From Porphyromonadaceae bacterium UBA2751 (GTDB lineage: Bacteria > Bacteroidota > Bacteroidia > Bacteroidales > Muribaculaceae): DNA of 64,000 nt. Location: assembly GCA_002353285.1 (NCBI GenBank), contig DEJJ01000032.1, positions 145,459 to 209,458 of the forward strand. Reading direction: 5' to 3'. Position 1 is the stretch's first letter. The number at the start of each line of letters is the position of its first letter. This document shows positions 8,762 to 16,755 of this stretch, piece by piece. The notes under the pieces are model-generated. The model saw only the letters and a list, made by a program, of their open reading frames with translations, was not told the DNA's origin and ran no database searches. A program made the position numbers and the translations under genes.

Positions 8762-9685
8762 ATGAGAACCAAGATTTTAGTTGTTATGGTAGTGCTGATG
8801 AGTGCAGTGGCGGCTATGGCTCAATTGCCAGTGCAAGCCGCATCTCAGCCAAGCCAGCAAGTGAGTTCGGGCCGCCTGGAGTTTTTCCCCGACTTAAAGT
8901 CACAGTATATAACGAGTCGTAATGTAACAGTTTGGCTTCCCGATGGCTACACCATGGGCGAGCCTTGCGATGTGTTGTATATGCACGACGGGCAGATGCT
9001 CTTCGATGCCAGCACCACATGGAACCATCAGGAGTGGAAGGTCGATGAGGTGATGGGACGACTCATTGCCGAGGACAAGGTGAGGCGCTGCATAGTGGTG
9101 GGCATCGACAACACCAGTAATCGCCTCAACGACTATTTCCCTACTCGGTGCTATGAAAAAGTGCCCGAAGAGCAGCGTGAAGGCGTGGATGTGAGCGTCT
9201 ACAAGGGCGATGAGTATCTGCGCTTCATCGTTAAGGAGGTGAAGCCGTTTATCGACAGCCGATATAAGCCGCTTACCTCGCGCGAGCACACCTTTATTAT
9301 GGGTTCAAGCATGGGAGGATTGATCTCGCTCTATGCACTGTGCAACTATCCTGAGGTGTTTGGTGGTGCTGTGTGCATGTCGACTCATCTGTCGATGAAC
9401 TTCTTCGATCCCAACTTTAAGAGTGAATATTGGTCGGAGGGACTTCGCCAGTATGTGAAGGAACATCTGCCACAGGCCAACAGTTGCCTGCTATATATGG
9501 ACGGCGGCACAGTAGAGCTTGATGGCACCTACCGCCCTTATCAGAACAAGCTGAACGCTATTGTCAGCGGCCTGGGTTGGGATAGTGCACACTTTGTTTA
9601 TTACCTGTTTGAGGGGCACAAGCACATGGAGACGTTCTGGGCCGAGCGCCTTGACGTGCCATTTATGTTTCTCTTGAAAAAATAG
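8762..9685 (+). CDS. Secreted esterase-D-like alpha/beta hydrolase
   Basis: The 307-residue protein has a signal peptide (cleavage near AMAQ) and one alpha/beta-hydrolase domain of the putative-esterase (PF00756) type. The nucleophile elbow is GSSMGG with Ser183, after an MHDGQMLFD loop near residue 75. The C-terminal FEGHKHMETFW supplies the likely catalytic His. Relatives hydrolyse feruloyl or acetyl esters on plant glycans, or act on siderophore esters; which applies cannot be told. truA starts six bases after the stop, so the two are probably co-transcribed although functionally unrelated. Confidence 0.8.
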   Translation: MRTKILVVMVVLMSAVAAMAQLPVQAASQPSQQVSSGRLEFFPDLKSQYITSRNVTVWLPDGYTMGEPCDVLYMHDGQMLFDASTTWNHQEWKVDEVMGRLIAEDKVRRCIVVGIDNTSNRLNDYFPTRCYEKVPEEQREGVDVSVYKGDEYLRFIVKEVKPFIDSRYKPLTSREHTFIMGSSMGGLISLYALCNYPEVFGGAVCMSTHLSMNFFDPNFKSEYWSEGLRQYVKEHLPQANSCLLYMDGGTVELDGTYRPYQNKLNAIVSGLGWDSAHFVYYLFEGHKHMETFWAERLDVPFMFLLKK

Positions 9686-9691
9686 GGGACA

Positions 9692-10450
9692 ATGCGTTAT
9701 TTCTTGAAGTTATCTTATCAGGGAGCGGCCTATCATGGGTGGCAGATTCAGCCACGCGATGTGAGTGTGCAAGAGACCATCGAGAAGACACTGGCTATGG
9801 TGCTGCGCCATGCCACGCCAATAACTGGTGCAGGGCGCACCGATGCTGGCGTGAATGCCACCACGATGTATGCCCACTTCGACACCGAGCAACCCATAGC
9901 CGATGTGAACTCGCTCATGCGTAGCCTCAACGGCATCTTGCCTCAGGATATCGCTATTTACAAAGTGATACCAGTGCATGATGATGCCCACGCCCGCTTC
10001 GATGCCACTAGCCGCACCTATCATTACCTGGCGCATACCGGCAAGTCGCCGCTGCTGCGCGCCACCAGTTGGCAATGCAACCCACGTCTTGACTTTGAGC
10101 TGATGAACGAGGCGGCAAAGCGGCTGCTCAACTATGAGGATTTCACGTCGTTCAGCAAGCTCCACACCGATGTGAAGACCAACAATTGCCACATCACCCA
10201 AGCCCACTGGCGGCGGTGCGAGAGCATCGATACCAACGTAGAGCAATGGGTGTTTACCATCACTGCCGACCGTTTCCTTCGTAATATGGTGCGCGCCATC
10301 GTGGGCACGCTAGTCGATGTGGGGATGCACAAAATCACAGTAGAAGATTTCTGTCAAATTATTGAGAAAAAAGACCGCTGTGCAGCCGGCACCTCAATGC
10401 CCGCCCATGCCCTCTACCTATGGGACGTCATCTATCCCTACCTTGACTAA
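9692..10450 (+). CDS. truA: tRNA pseudouridine(38-40) synthase TruA
   Basis: TruA isomerises uridines 38-40 in the anticodon arm of many tRNAs. The 252-residue length is usual. The N-terminus RYFLKLSYQGAAYHGWQ is typical, and the catalytic motif GRTDAGV places the nucleophile at Asp51. The second half has FTSFSK, RNMVRAIVGTLVDVG and the AGTSMPAHALYL ending region. It lies six bases behind the esterase. Downstream, the minus-strand GDPD gene converges with it; only a weak hairpin is seen between them. Confidence 0.95.
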   Translation: MRYFLKLSYQGAAYHGWQIQPRDVSVQETIEKTLAMVLRHATPITGAGRTDAGVNATTMYAHFDTEQPIADVNSLMRSLNGILPQDIAIYKVIPVHDDAHARFDATSRTYHYLAHTGKSPLLRATSWQCNPRLDFELMNEAAKRLLNYEDFTSFSKLHTDVKTNNCHITQAHWRRCESIDTNVEQWVFTITADRFLRNMVRAIVGTLVDVGMHKITVEDFCQIIEKKDRCAAGTSMPAHALYLWDVIYPYLD

Positions 10451-10566
10451 TCGATCGTACACATTAATACTATTTTATAAGGAATTGCTTGCGTCGTGGA
10501 TAATGGAGAAAGTTTAATGACTTTCAACAATCCCATTTGAGAACAGTGACACCACCTTTGCGGTGA

Positions 10567-11361
10567 TTAGAGTTCGTTGGTGTAGAGGGCGCGCAGTTGT
10601 GGATTGTGGTTGAACATTTCGTTGGCACGGTTCTGGTCGGTTGCGCTCCACATCGCCATGGGCAGGTTGCACAGCTTAATGAACCACCGCAAGCCACGGG
10701 CATTGATGTAGGTGTAGCGCCCAATGGCTACCATATCAACTCGAGGCTCATCGCTGCAAACGAGATGCTTGAGGTTCTGCATTATCACTGCTCCTGGTCT
10801 TATGGCCGTTTCACTGAGCATCGCCTGCTTGAATCCAGCGCGAGCCACCTCTTTGTAACGTTCCATCGAGAAACACTCCACCACCATGCGCTGCTTGAGC
10901 TTGGGAAAGAACTTCTCCAAGATTACAGGGTCATCGGTCTTGTCAACGACAAAAATCAGGTCAGGGTGTGAGAGAAATATTTCGTTGATTTCACGCCAGG
11001 TGAGTGGGGTGTAGGTCTTGCCGTTGCGTCCGCGGAGCGGGGCTGCGGTAAATTCGCCCATGTGTGGCGGGTCGCAAGAATAGATTGTGTCGATCATGTC
11101 GTCGCTCGAGTGGAATGCCAGAGGCTCACCTTCGGGCGAGATGACGATGTCGAGTTCGATGAATTTCACGCCTTGTGCAATGGCGTGCTCCACTGCCTCA
11201 CGGCTGTTAGTGTAGGTGAGCGAGTCGATGTTGCCGCCAGCATGGGCGATAACGGTGTTGTGGGGCACATTAGGCTCATTGTCGCGCACATAGAGCACCA
11301 GTGCAACGGCAAGCAACACCACAGTAGCTATAGTGTAAAGGATAATTTTTTTCAAAATCAA
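10567..11361 (-). CDS. Glycerophosphodiester phosphodiesterase-family protein, membrane-anchored
   Basis: A 264-residue protein with one N-terminal membrane helix (about 5-25) and a GDPD/PLC-like TIM-barrel domain. Catalytic candidates are His40 in IAHAGGN, Glu69 and Asp71 in FIELDI, and His84 in AFHSS, the usual acid/base and metal set of the family. Members hydrolyse glycerophosphodiesters to glycerol-3-phosphate and an alcohol. The anchor suggests action on the periplasmic side. An unusual inverted repeat separates it from the ROK gene upstream. The exact substrate is unknown. Confidence 0.75.
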   Translation of the reverse strand: MILKKIILYTIATVVLLAVALVLYVRDNEPNVPHNTVIAHAGGNIDSLTYTNSREAVEHAIAQGVKFIELDIVISPEGEPLAFHSSDDMIDTIYSCDPPHMGEFTAAPLRGRNGKTYTPLTWREINEIFLSHPDLIFVVDKTDDPVILEKFFPKLKQRMVVECFSMERYKEVARAGFKQAMLSETAIRPGAVIMQNLKHLVCSDEPRVDMVAIGRYTYINARGLRWFIKLCNLPMAMWSATDQNRANEMFNHNPQLRALYTNEL

Positions 11362-11382
11362 AGGATTATATTATGAAGGGGA

Positions 11383-11447
11383 GAGACCTGCCTCGTCCAA
11401 GGTCTGAAAACACATTTTTATTGCGTCTCCCTGGCGAGGCAAGTCTC
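11383..11447. repeat. 13-bp imperfect inverted repeat with 39-nt spacer
   Basis: GAGACCTGCCTCG (11383-11395) faces CGAGGCAAGTCTC (11435-11447), with one mismatch. It lies between the ROK kinase stop and the GDPD start, both minus strand. It could be a terminator or mRNA-processing hairpin without a T-run, or a copy of a dispersed palindromic repeat. Confidence 0.6.
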
Positions 11448-11463
11448 GTTCCTGAAATAATGT

Positions 11464-12429
11464 TTAGTCTTCCTTGATTTCCCATCCCAGAGCCGAGGCG
11501 CCGAGCACAGCGGCATCGCTCTCCTTGAGCTCGCTGATGAGAATCTTAACCTTGCCCTTGAACACCTTCATGATGTTCTTGTCGAAGGCTTCACGAATGG
11601 GGTTCATGATGTAGTCACCGCTCTTGGTCAAGCCGCCAAAGATAACGAAGGCCTCGGGGCTTGAGAAGGTAACAAAATCGGCAAGTGCTTCACCCAGAAT
11701 GGTACCAGTGTAGTTAAAAATGTCGATGGCCAGCTTGTCGCCCTTGACAGCGCAGTCATACACGTCCTTCGACGTGATGCTATCGATGTCATAGTCGCGC
11801 AGCAGCGATTTATCACTGCGAATCTCAAGGAACTCGCGGGCAGTGCGAGCCACGCCTGTTGCCGAGCAGTAAGCCTCGAGGCAGCCAGTGCGACCACAAC
11901 CACACACGCGGCCATTGTTGCGCTTCATTATCACATGGCCCAGTTCTCCAGCAAAGCCGTCGTGACCGTACACCATTTGGCCGTTAACCACAATTCCACT
12001 GCCCACGCCAGTGCCCAGCGTGATCATGATGAAATCCTTCAAGCCACGTGCGGCACCATAGGTCATCTCGCCAATGGCAGCAGCGTTAGCATCGTTGGTA
12101 ATCACACATGGAATGCCAAATTTCTTAGAAATCAGGTCGGCCAGTGGTATGGGTGTGGGCCAAGGCAGGTTCACTCCATCCTCAATCACGCCAGTGAAGT
12201 AGTTGGCGTTAGGAGCGCCAATTCCAATACCGTTGATTTTTCCCTCGGCATCATTGGCTACAATAATACGGTTAATCTCGGTGTGGAGCTCGTCGATGTA
12301 GTCTTCAATCTTTGAGTGCTTACCAGTCTTGATTGAGCTGCTGGCAATCACAGTGCCACGTGCGTCAACGATACCAAAGGCGGTGTTAGTACCACCCATG
12401 TCGATACCAATTACATAGGGTTTTGCCAT
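11464..12429 (-). CDS. ROK-family sugar kinase, probably glucokinase
   Basis: ROK kinases phosphorylate hexoses such as glucose with ATP. The 321-residue protein starts GIDMGGTNTAFGIVD (ATP phosphate-binding motif). It has ITNDANAAAIGE with the catalytic Asp, GTGVGSGIVVNG, and the ROK zinc signature GRVCGCGRTGCLEAY. Glucokinase is the most likely role by family; N-acetylmannosamine or fructose kinase activity cannot be excluded. Its own -7 box lies at 12494-12501. The downstream GDPD gene is in the same direction. Confidence 0.85.
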   Translation of the reverse strand: MAKPYVIGIDMGGTNTAFGIVDARGTVIASSSIKTGKHSKIEDYIDELHTEINRIIVANDAEGKINGIGIGAPNANYFTGVIEDGVNLPWPTPIPLADLISKKFGIPCVITNDANAAAIGEMTYGAARGLKDFIMITLGTGVGSGIVVNGQMVYGHDGFAGELGHVIMKRNNGRVCGCGRTGCLEAYCSATGVARTAREFLEIRSDKSLLRDYDIDSITSKDVYDCAVKGDKLAIDIFNYTGTILGEALADFVTFSSPEAFVIFGGLTKSGDYIMNPIREAFDKNIMKVFKGKVKILISELKESDAAVLGASALGWEIKED

Positions 12430-12493
12430 AATGTTTTTCGATTTAATGAGTTAATGTTTTATGTTATTTAAATTTTATTCTTAATGTACTCCA

Positions 12494-12501
12494 CAAAGTT
12501 A
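12494..12501 (-). promoter_or_regulatory. -7 box for the ROK kinase
   Basis: The minus strand reads TAACTTTG, 64 bases before the ATG. A clear TTTG at -33 is not seen. Confidence 0.5.
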
Positions 12502-12541
12502 GTGAATAAGAGCGAAAATCGTGTAAAAAACGACACATTTT

Positions 12542-14950
12542 TTAGAAGTTCATCTGCAAGCGCACATTAAACTGCCTGCGGGTCAGGTAGTTGGGTACAG
12601 CATACTGAATGCGGTTCACATCGGTCACCCAGTAGTAGCTGCTCACGTTGCTGATGTCGAGCAGGTTAAACACATCAAGACCCAGCCAAATGCTCTTGAA
12701 GTGGCTGAAGAAGCCACTCGCAGGCTTGTGACCCTCGCCCAGCAGCATGTAGGACAAGCCCACGTCAACACGCTTATAGGCAGGCTGACGGAAGTAGCCC
12801 TCGTCGCGAGTCTTGAGGGGAGCGGTGGTGGGCAGGCCATCACTGATGATGCCCTTGAGGCTGAACTTGATGCGTGGCACCTTGGGGAAATAGTCGGTAA
12901 AGAATATCGCCACGCTGTAGCGCTGGTCGGTTGGCAACGGCACTTTCACTCCATTAAGCTCCTCCTGAGTTTTCATCAACGAGAAGCTAATCCACGAGTC
13001 GGTGCCTTCCACAAACTGGCCGAAGATCTTAAAGTCTATACCAGCGATGTAACCTTTCGACGAGTTCACTCCACTATAGTTCATCTTCAGGTTGTCGACC
13101 TCGTAGGGGATCATGTTGCTCAAGTTCTTGTAATAAGCCTCGGCAGTGAGCTTGAACGGGCGGTTCAAGGCCCTGAACGAGTAGTCGCCACCCAGTATCA
13201 CATGGATGCTGCGCTGCGACTTGATGTCGCGGTTGAGAGTTATCACCGAGTTGCCATGCTCGTCAATGGTCTGGATGCGGTATTCCTTGTAGAATGGCGA
13301 CTGGTAGTAGAGTCCACCTGCCAGGCGCAGCGCAAAGCGGTTGTTGCGCTCGGGCACATAGCCAATGCTGAAGCGGGGCGAGATGAGCGACTCCTTGTTG
13401 AAGTCCCAGTAGCTGTAGCGCACACCCACGTTGAAGGTGAAGGCTCCGGCTCCTGAGTAGAGGCGATAGGTGTCCTGAACGAACGCCGAGATGCGATTGG
13501 TGCTCAAGTCATTGCTCGAGCTCATGTTATATATCACATTCACCTCGTCGGGGATGTGAGGCAGCGAGTAGCCTGCCGAGTCGCGCCACTGCCACTCGCG
13601 AGAGCGCTCGTAGAACACATCGTGGCGCAGCTGCACACCGTAGCTTATGTTATTCTTGTTAAGACCTATGTTTCCCTTGAGCGACACGCTGTAAACGTTC
13701 ACCTTCAGGCGATTGCGAGCATGCTCATGATATTTTCCCACGCCCAGCTCGCCACCCACGCTTCCCTCGCCACTGGTGCCTGCCTGGTCGAGCCAGTACT
13801 CGCCGTGGATGTCATAGGACACCAGCTCGTCGGTGCGGTAGCCGCTACCGGTGAGGGTGAGGTCGGTACCCTTGTCGTTGAACTTGTAGTTCAGTTGCAG
13901 AGCACCAAAGTAGGTGTGAAACTTATCCTTCTCCTGACCATCGAAATACACAAGGAACGACTTGGCATTGGTCGAGGTACCAAAGCTGGTCTCGCGGTTA
14001 GCTGGCGTGAAGCGGTAATCGTTGAGCGACACGTTGCCAAGAAGCGACACCTTGAACTTCTTGCTGGGCTTGAACACAATGTGGGTCTGATAGTCAAAGA
14101 ACTGTGGGTCATACTCGCCTTTCGACTCCAGCGAACCCAGCATCGACGAGTTGCGCTTGTAGCGCACTCCATGTATCTGTGAGAACTTGCTGCTGCTATG
14201 ACCCAGCGTGAGCGTGCCACCTTGCAGGCTACCGGTCAGGCTGCCCTCAAAGGCTTGGGGCTCCTTGTAAGTGATGTCGAGCACACTCGACATCTTGTCG
14301 CTGTACTCGGCATTGAAGCCGCCGGTCGAGAAGTTCACCTTCTGCACCATGTCACCATTGATGATGCTCAAGCCCTCCTGCTGGCCATTAGTCACCAGCT
14401 GCGGGCGATACACCTCAATGCCGTTGATGTACACGCTGTTCTCGTCGTAGGTTCCACCACGCACCATGTACTGGGCACTCATCTCGTTCTTACTGCTCAC
14501 ACCAGCCTGGGTGGTAATCATGTTCTCCACAGCATTGCCACTGGCGCTGGGCGTGAGCTTGGCAAGCTCAATGTCGATGTCCTGCATGGTGTTGGTCTGC
14601 TTCTTGTACTCAGTGACCTGAACCTCCTGCAGCTCAATGCTCTTCTTGTACATCTTGGGGCTTAGCGTGACAGGGCTCACTGGCTTGATGAGCCGCCGCT
14701 TCACGTCGCTGTAGCCCATGCACGAGAACACCACCTCGATGGTGTCCTTGGCTGGCACCGAAATCTCATAGCGCCCATTCAAGTCGGTGTTCACACCAAG
14801 CATAGTGCCGCTGATGCGCACCGCGGCAAACTCCACCGGCTGGTCCTGCTCATCAACGACTGTTCCCGAGATTTTAATCTGTCCGTTCATTGCCATTACT
14901 GTGGTTGCCATCACCAGCAGCATGGCTATCTTCTGTGTAATATTTCTCAT
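12542..14950 (-). CDS. TonB-dependent receptor with CarboxypepD-like domain
   Basis: The 802-residue outer-membrane protein has a signal peptide, a CarboxypepD_reg-like Ig domain (about 25-105, ISGTVVDEQDQPVEFAAV), a plug with MVRGGTYDENSVYINGIEVY, and a barrel ending in QMNF with a C-terminal Phe. It is shorter than SusC proteins and no SusD partner is adjacent, so a small ligand (metal chelate, vitamin or oligomer) is more likely than a classic polysaccharide locus. The upstream minus-strand gene is cut off by a strong terminator, so it is probably transcribed alone. Confidence 0.88.
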   Translation of the reverse strand: MRNITQKIAMLLVMATTVMAMNGQIKISGTVVDEQDQPVEFAAVRISGTMLGVNTDLNGRYEISVPAKDTIEVVFSCMGYSDVKRRLIKPVSPVTLSPKMYKKSIELQEVQVTEYKKQTNTMQDIDIELAKLTPSASGNAVENMITTQAGVSSKNEMSAQYMVRGGTYDENSVYINGIEVYRPQLVTNGQQEGLSIINGDMVQKVNFSTGGFNAEYSDKMSSVLDITYKEPQAFEGSLTGSLQGGTLTLGHSSSKFSQIHGVRYKRNSSMLGSLESKGEYDPQFFDYQTHIVFKPSKKFKVSLLGNVSLNDYRFTPANRETSFGTSTNAKSFLVYFDGQEKDKFHTYFGALQLNYKFNDKGTDLTLTGSGYRTDELVSYDIHGEYWLDQAGTSGEGSVGGELGVGKYHEHARNRLKVNVYSVSLKGNIGLNKNNISYGVQLRHDVFYERSREWQWRDSAGYSLPHIPDEVNVIYNMSSSNDLSTNRISAFVQDTYRLYSGAGAFTFNVGVRYSYWDFNKESLISPRFSIGYVPERNNRFALRLAGGLYYQSPFYKEYRIQTIDEHGNSVITLNRDIKSQRSIHVILGGDYSFRALNRPFKLTAEAYYKNLSNMIPYEVDNLKMNYSGVNSSKGYIAGIDFKIFGQFVEGTDSWISFSLMKTQEELNGVKVPLPTDQRYSVAIFFTDYFPKVPRIKFSLKGIISDGLPTTAPLKTRDEGYFRQPAYKRVDVGLSYMLLGEGHKPASGFFSHFKSIWLGLDVFNLLDISNVSSYYWVTDVNRIQYAVPNYLTRRQFNVRLQMNF

Positions 14951-15007
14951 TATCTTTTATAACGAGAAAATCACAATATTAGTATTTTTAATATATCTAT
15001 AAACACG

Positions 15008-15039
15008 AAAAAAGTGGACTCGCGTCGAGTCCACTTTTT
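15008..15039. terminator. Bidirectional intrinsic terminator
   Basis: GTGGACTCG (15014-15022) pairs perfectly with 15026-15034 around a 3-nt loop, flanked by A5/T5 that extend the stem and give a T-run on both strands. It ends transcription of the 499-residue secreted-protein gene on the minus strand. Confidence 0.9.
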
Positions 15040-15070
15040 GTCTTCTTGCGGTATTTCTTACAACCTGTGA

Positions 15071-16570
15071 TTATTTAACCACAACTTTCTTGCCGCCATT
15101 GATGTAGATGCCAGGCACGCTTGGCTTGCCGTTGAACTTAACACCTTGCATGTTGTACCAGGTGTTGTCGGCCTTAGTCTCGCTGCCAATGCTGCTGATG
15201 CCTGTATCAACCTTGCTAACGGTCATCACGAGTGGCTCTTGCAAGCCCTTGGCTGCTGCTACCACATTGATGTTGTACTCGCCAGCATCCTGAACGCGGA
15301 AGTTTGCGCCATCAACGAGCTCGATTGTAGCGTCAAGCAGTTCATTGGTAATCAGGAAGTAGCCAACCTGGTTGTCGTCAACACCACCAAACCACTTAAA
15401 GCCGTTCTCAACAGGAGTGACAATCTTGAACTCGCCATTAACACCGAGTTCAATTGTGCCGCTATAGCAAGTGCCATCCTCGTTAGCCACGAGTTCTACA
15501 AGGCCTTCCTCTTGGTTCCACCCGTTGAATGTTCCAATTGCATAGAACTTGTTGTACTCAGGAGTAGCAGGCTCATTGATTGTCAGCTCATAGGTCTTGA
15601 AGAAGTTGCCAGGGAAGTACTGATAGATGATAGCCTTGTTGTCGTTAACAACCTCGGCGTTGAGCCAGTTGCTCTGGAAGCCATTGACAACAATACCTGC
15701 CTCCGAGGGAACAACTACGATAGGCTCCTCGGCGTTCTTCTCGGCGATAGCCCATGCGTTCTCATAGTTGGGCAAAGTGGTGTAGATAACCAGGTCCTTG
15801 CCACCGAAGGTCAGTGGGAAGCAGCCGTTGGTAGCGCCCTTGTTGGGCAGAGTGAATGTTGTGCCAACAAAGCCATCCTCAGTCTCGTTCATCACCAGGT
15901 CGATGGGCTGAGCGTTGCGGGTCCACAGCATGTAGTGACGGGTGCCGTCGGCAGCGATGTAGGGGTTAACCACGGTAGAGCTTGTTGGGCTCAAAGCTGC
16001 GCCCTCAATTGGGAACAGAGCGATGTGGTCATGATCAATCTCGCCGCCCAGGAATGGAACCTTGAGGATGCCGGTAGATTTGGCTGTCACGAGCCACAGG
16101 ATGCCGCCCTCTTCCTCGTCCATGACGTTGCCCTCAACAAAGGGGAAGAAGTCGCAGCGACCGTTCTCGGCCTCAAAGTCGGCGAAGATGTTGCCCACAA
16201 CATCAATAGGAGCTTCACCTCCTAATGGGAAAATCTTCATAATCACAGTGTCGGCCATGAAATTGCCGGGCCAGCTGTTATCAACGCGGGCGATGATGTT
16301 ACCAGCCTCATCACGAGTAACTGCGGGCCAGCTTGCGATGGCGCCAGTCTCCACACTACCCTCAACTGAGCCATCAGCGGGGTTGTAGAAGTTGATTTGA
16401 CCAAGCACTTTGTCCAGAACCACAAACTCGCCGTCATAACCGAAGCCTTGGCGGTTGTTCATGCGGTCGGAAGGAACATTGGGAGTGCTCGTTACCTCAG
16501 TGAGAGTGAAGTCTTGTGCACTCACTGTCAATGCAGCAAAGAAAGCAGCAAGAAGTAATAATTTCTTCAT
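15071..16570 (-). CDS. Secreted protein with SusE/F-like domain and Por-like C-terminal tail
   Basis: The 499-residue product has a signal peptide (LTVSAQD) and an unrecognised N-terminal region of about 300 residues that may form a propeller-like repeat fold. Near 335-435 is a domain starting FYAIGTFNGWN, resembling the starch-binding domains of SusE/SusF. The tail WYNMQGVKFNG...GIYINGGKKVVVK resembles the type IX secretion C-terminal sorting domain. A glycan-binding surface or secreted role is inferred. A -7 box TATTTTTG lies at 16676-16683 on the minus strand, and a strong terminator follows the gene. Confidence 0.6.
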   Translation of the reverse strand: MKKLLLLAAFFAALTVSAQDFTLTEVTSTPNVPSDRMNNRQGFGYDGEFVVLDKVLGQINFYNPADGSVEGSVETGAIASWPAVTRDEAGNIIARVDNSWPGNFMADTVIMKIFPLGGEAPIDVVGNIFADFEAENGRCDFFPFVEGNVMDEEEGGILWLVTAKSTGILKVPFLGGEIDHDHIALFPIEGAALSPTSSTVVNPYIAADGTRHYMLWTRNAQPIDLVMNETEDGFVGTTFTLPNKGATNGCFPLTFGGKDLVIYTTLPNYENAWAIAEKNAEEPIVVVPSEAGIVVNGFQSNWLNAEVVNDNKAIIYQYFPGNFFKTYELTINEPATPEYNKFYAIGTFNGWNQEEGLVELVANEDGTCYSGTIELGVNGEFKIVTPVENGFKWFGGVDDNQVGYFLITNELLDATIELVDGANFRVQDAGEYNINVVAAAKGLQEPLVMTVSKVDTGISSIGSETKADNTWYNMQGVKFNGKPSVPGIYINGGKKVVVK

Positions 16571-16675
16571 AATAACTGAAAATGTTTTTTTGGTTAATAA
16601 TTTAAATGATTTAAGTCACTTTGTTTTGTATTATGATATTTATGGTTATTGATGCTTTGCTTTAAAATCAATGCA

Positions 16676-16683
16676 CAAAAATA
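16676..16683 (-). promoter_or_regulatory. -7 box for the SusE/F-like gene
   Basis: The minus strand reads TATTTTTG, about 105 bases before the ATG at 16570, giving a long AT-rich leader. A -33 element is not clear. Confidence 0.4.
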
Positions 16684-16755
16684 GATTTTTTAATCAAAAA
16701 AACAAAATTTTTCAGTCTTTTTTTATGATTTTTAATCTAAATAGGGCACAAAGCT

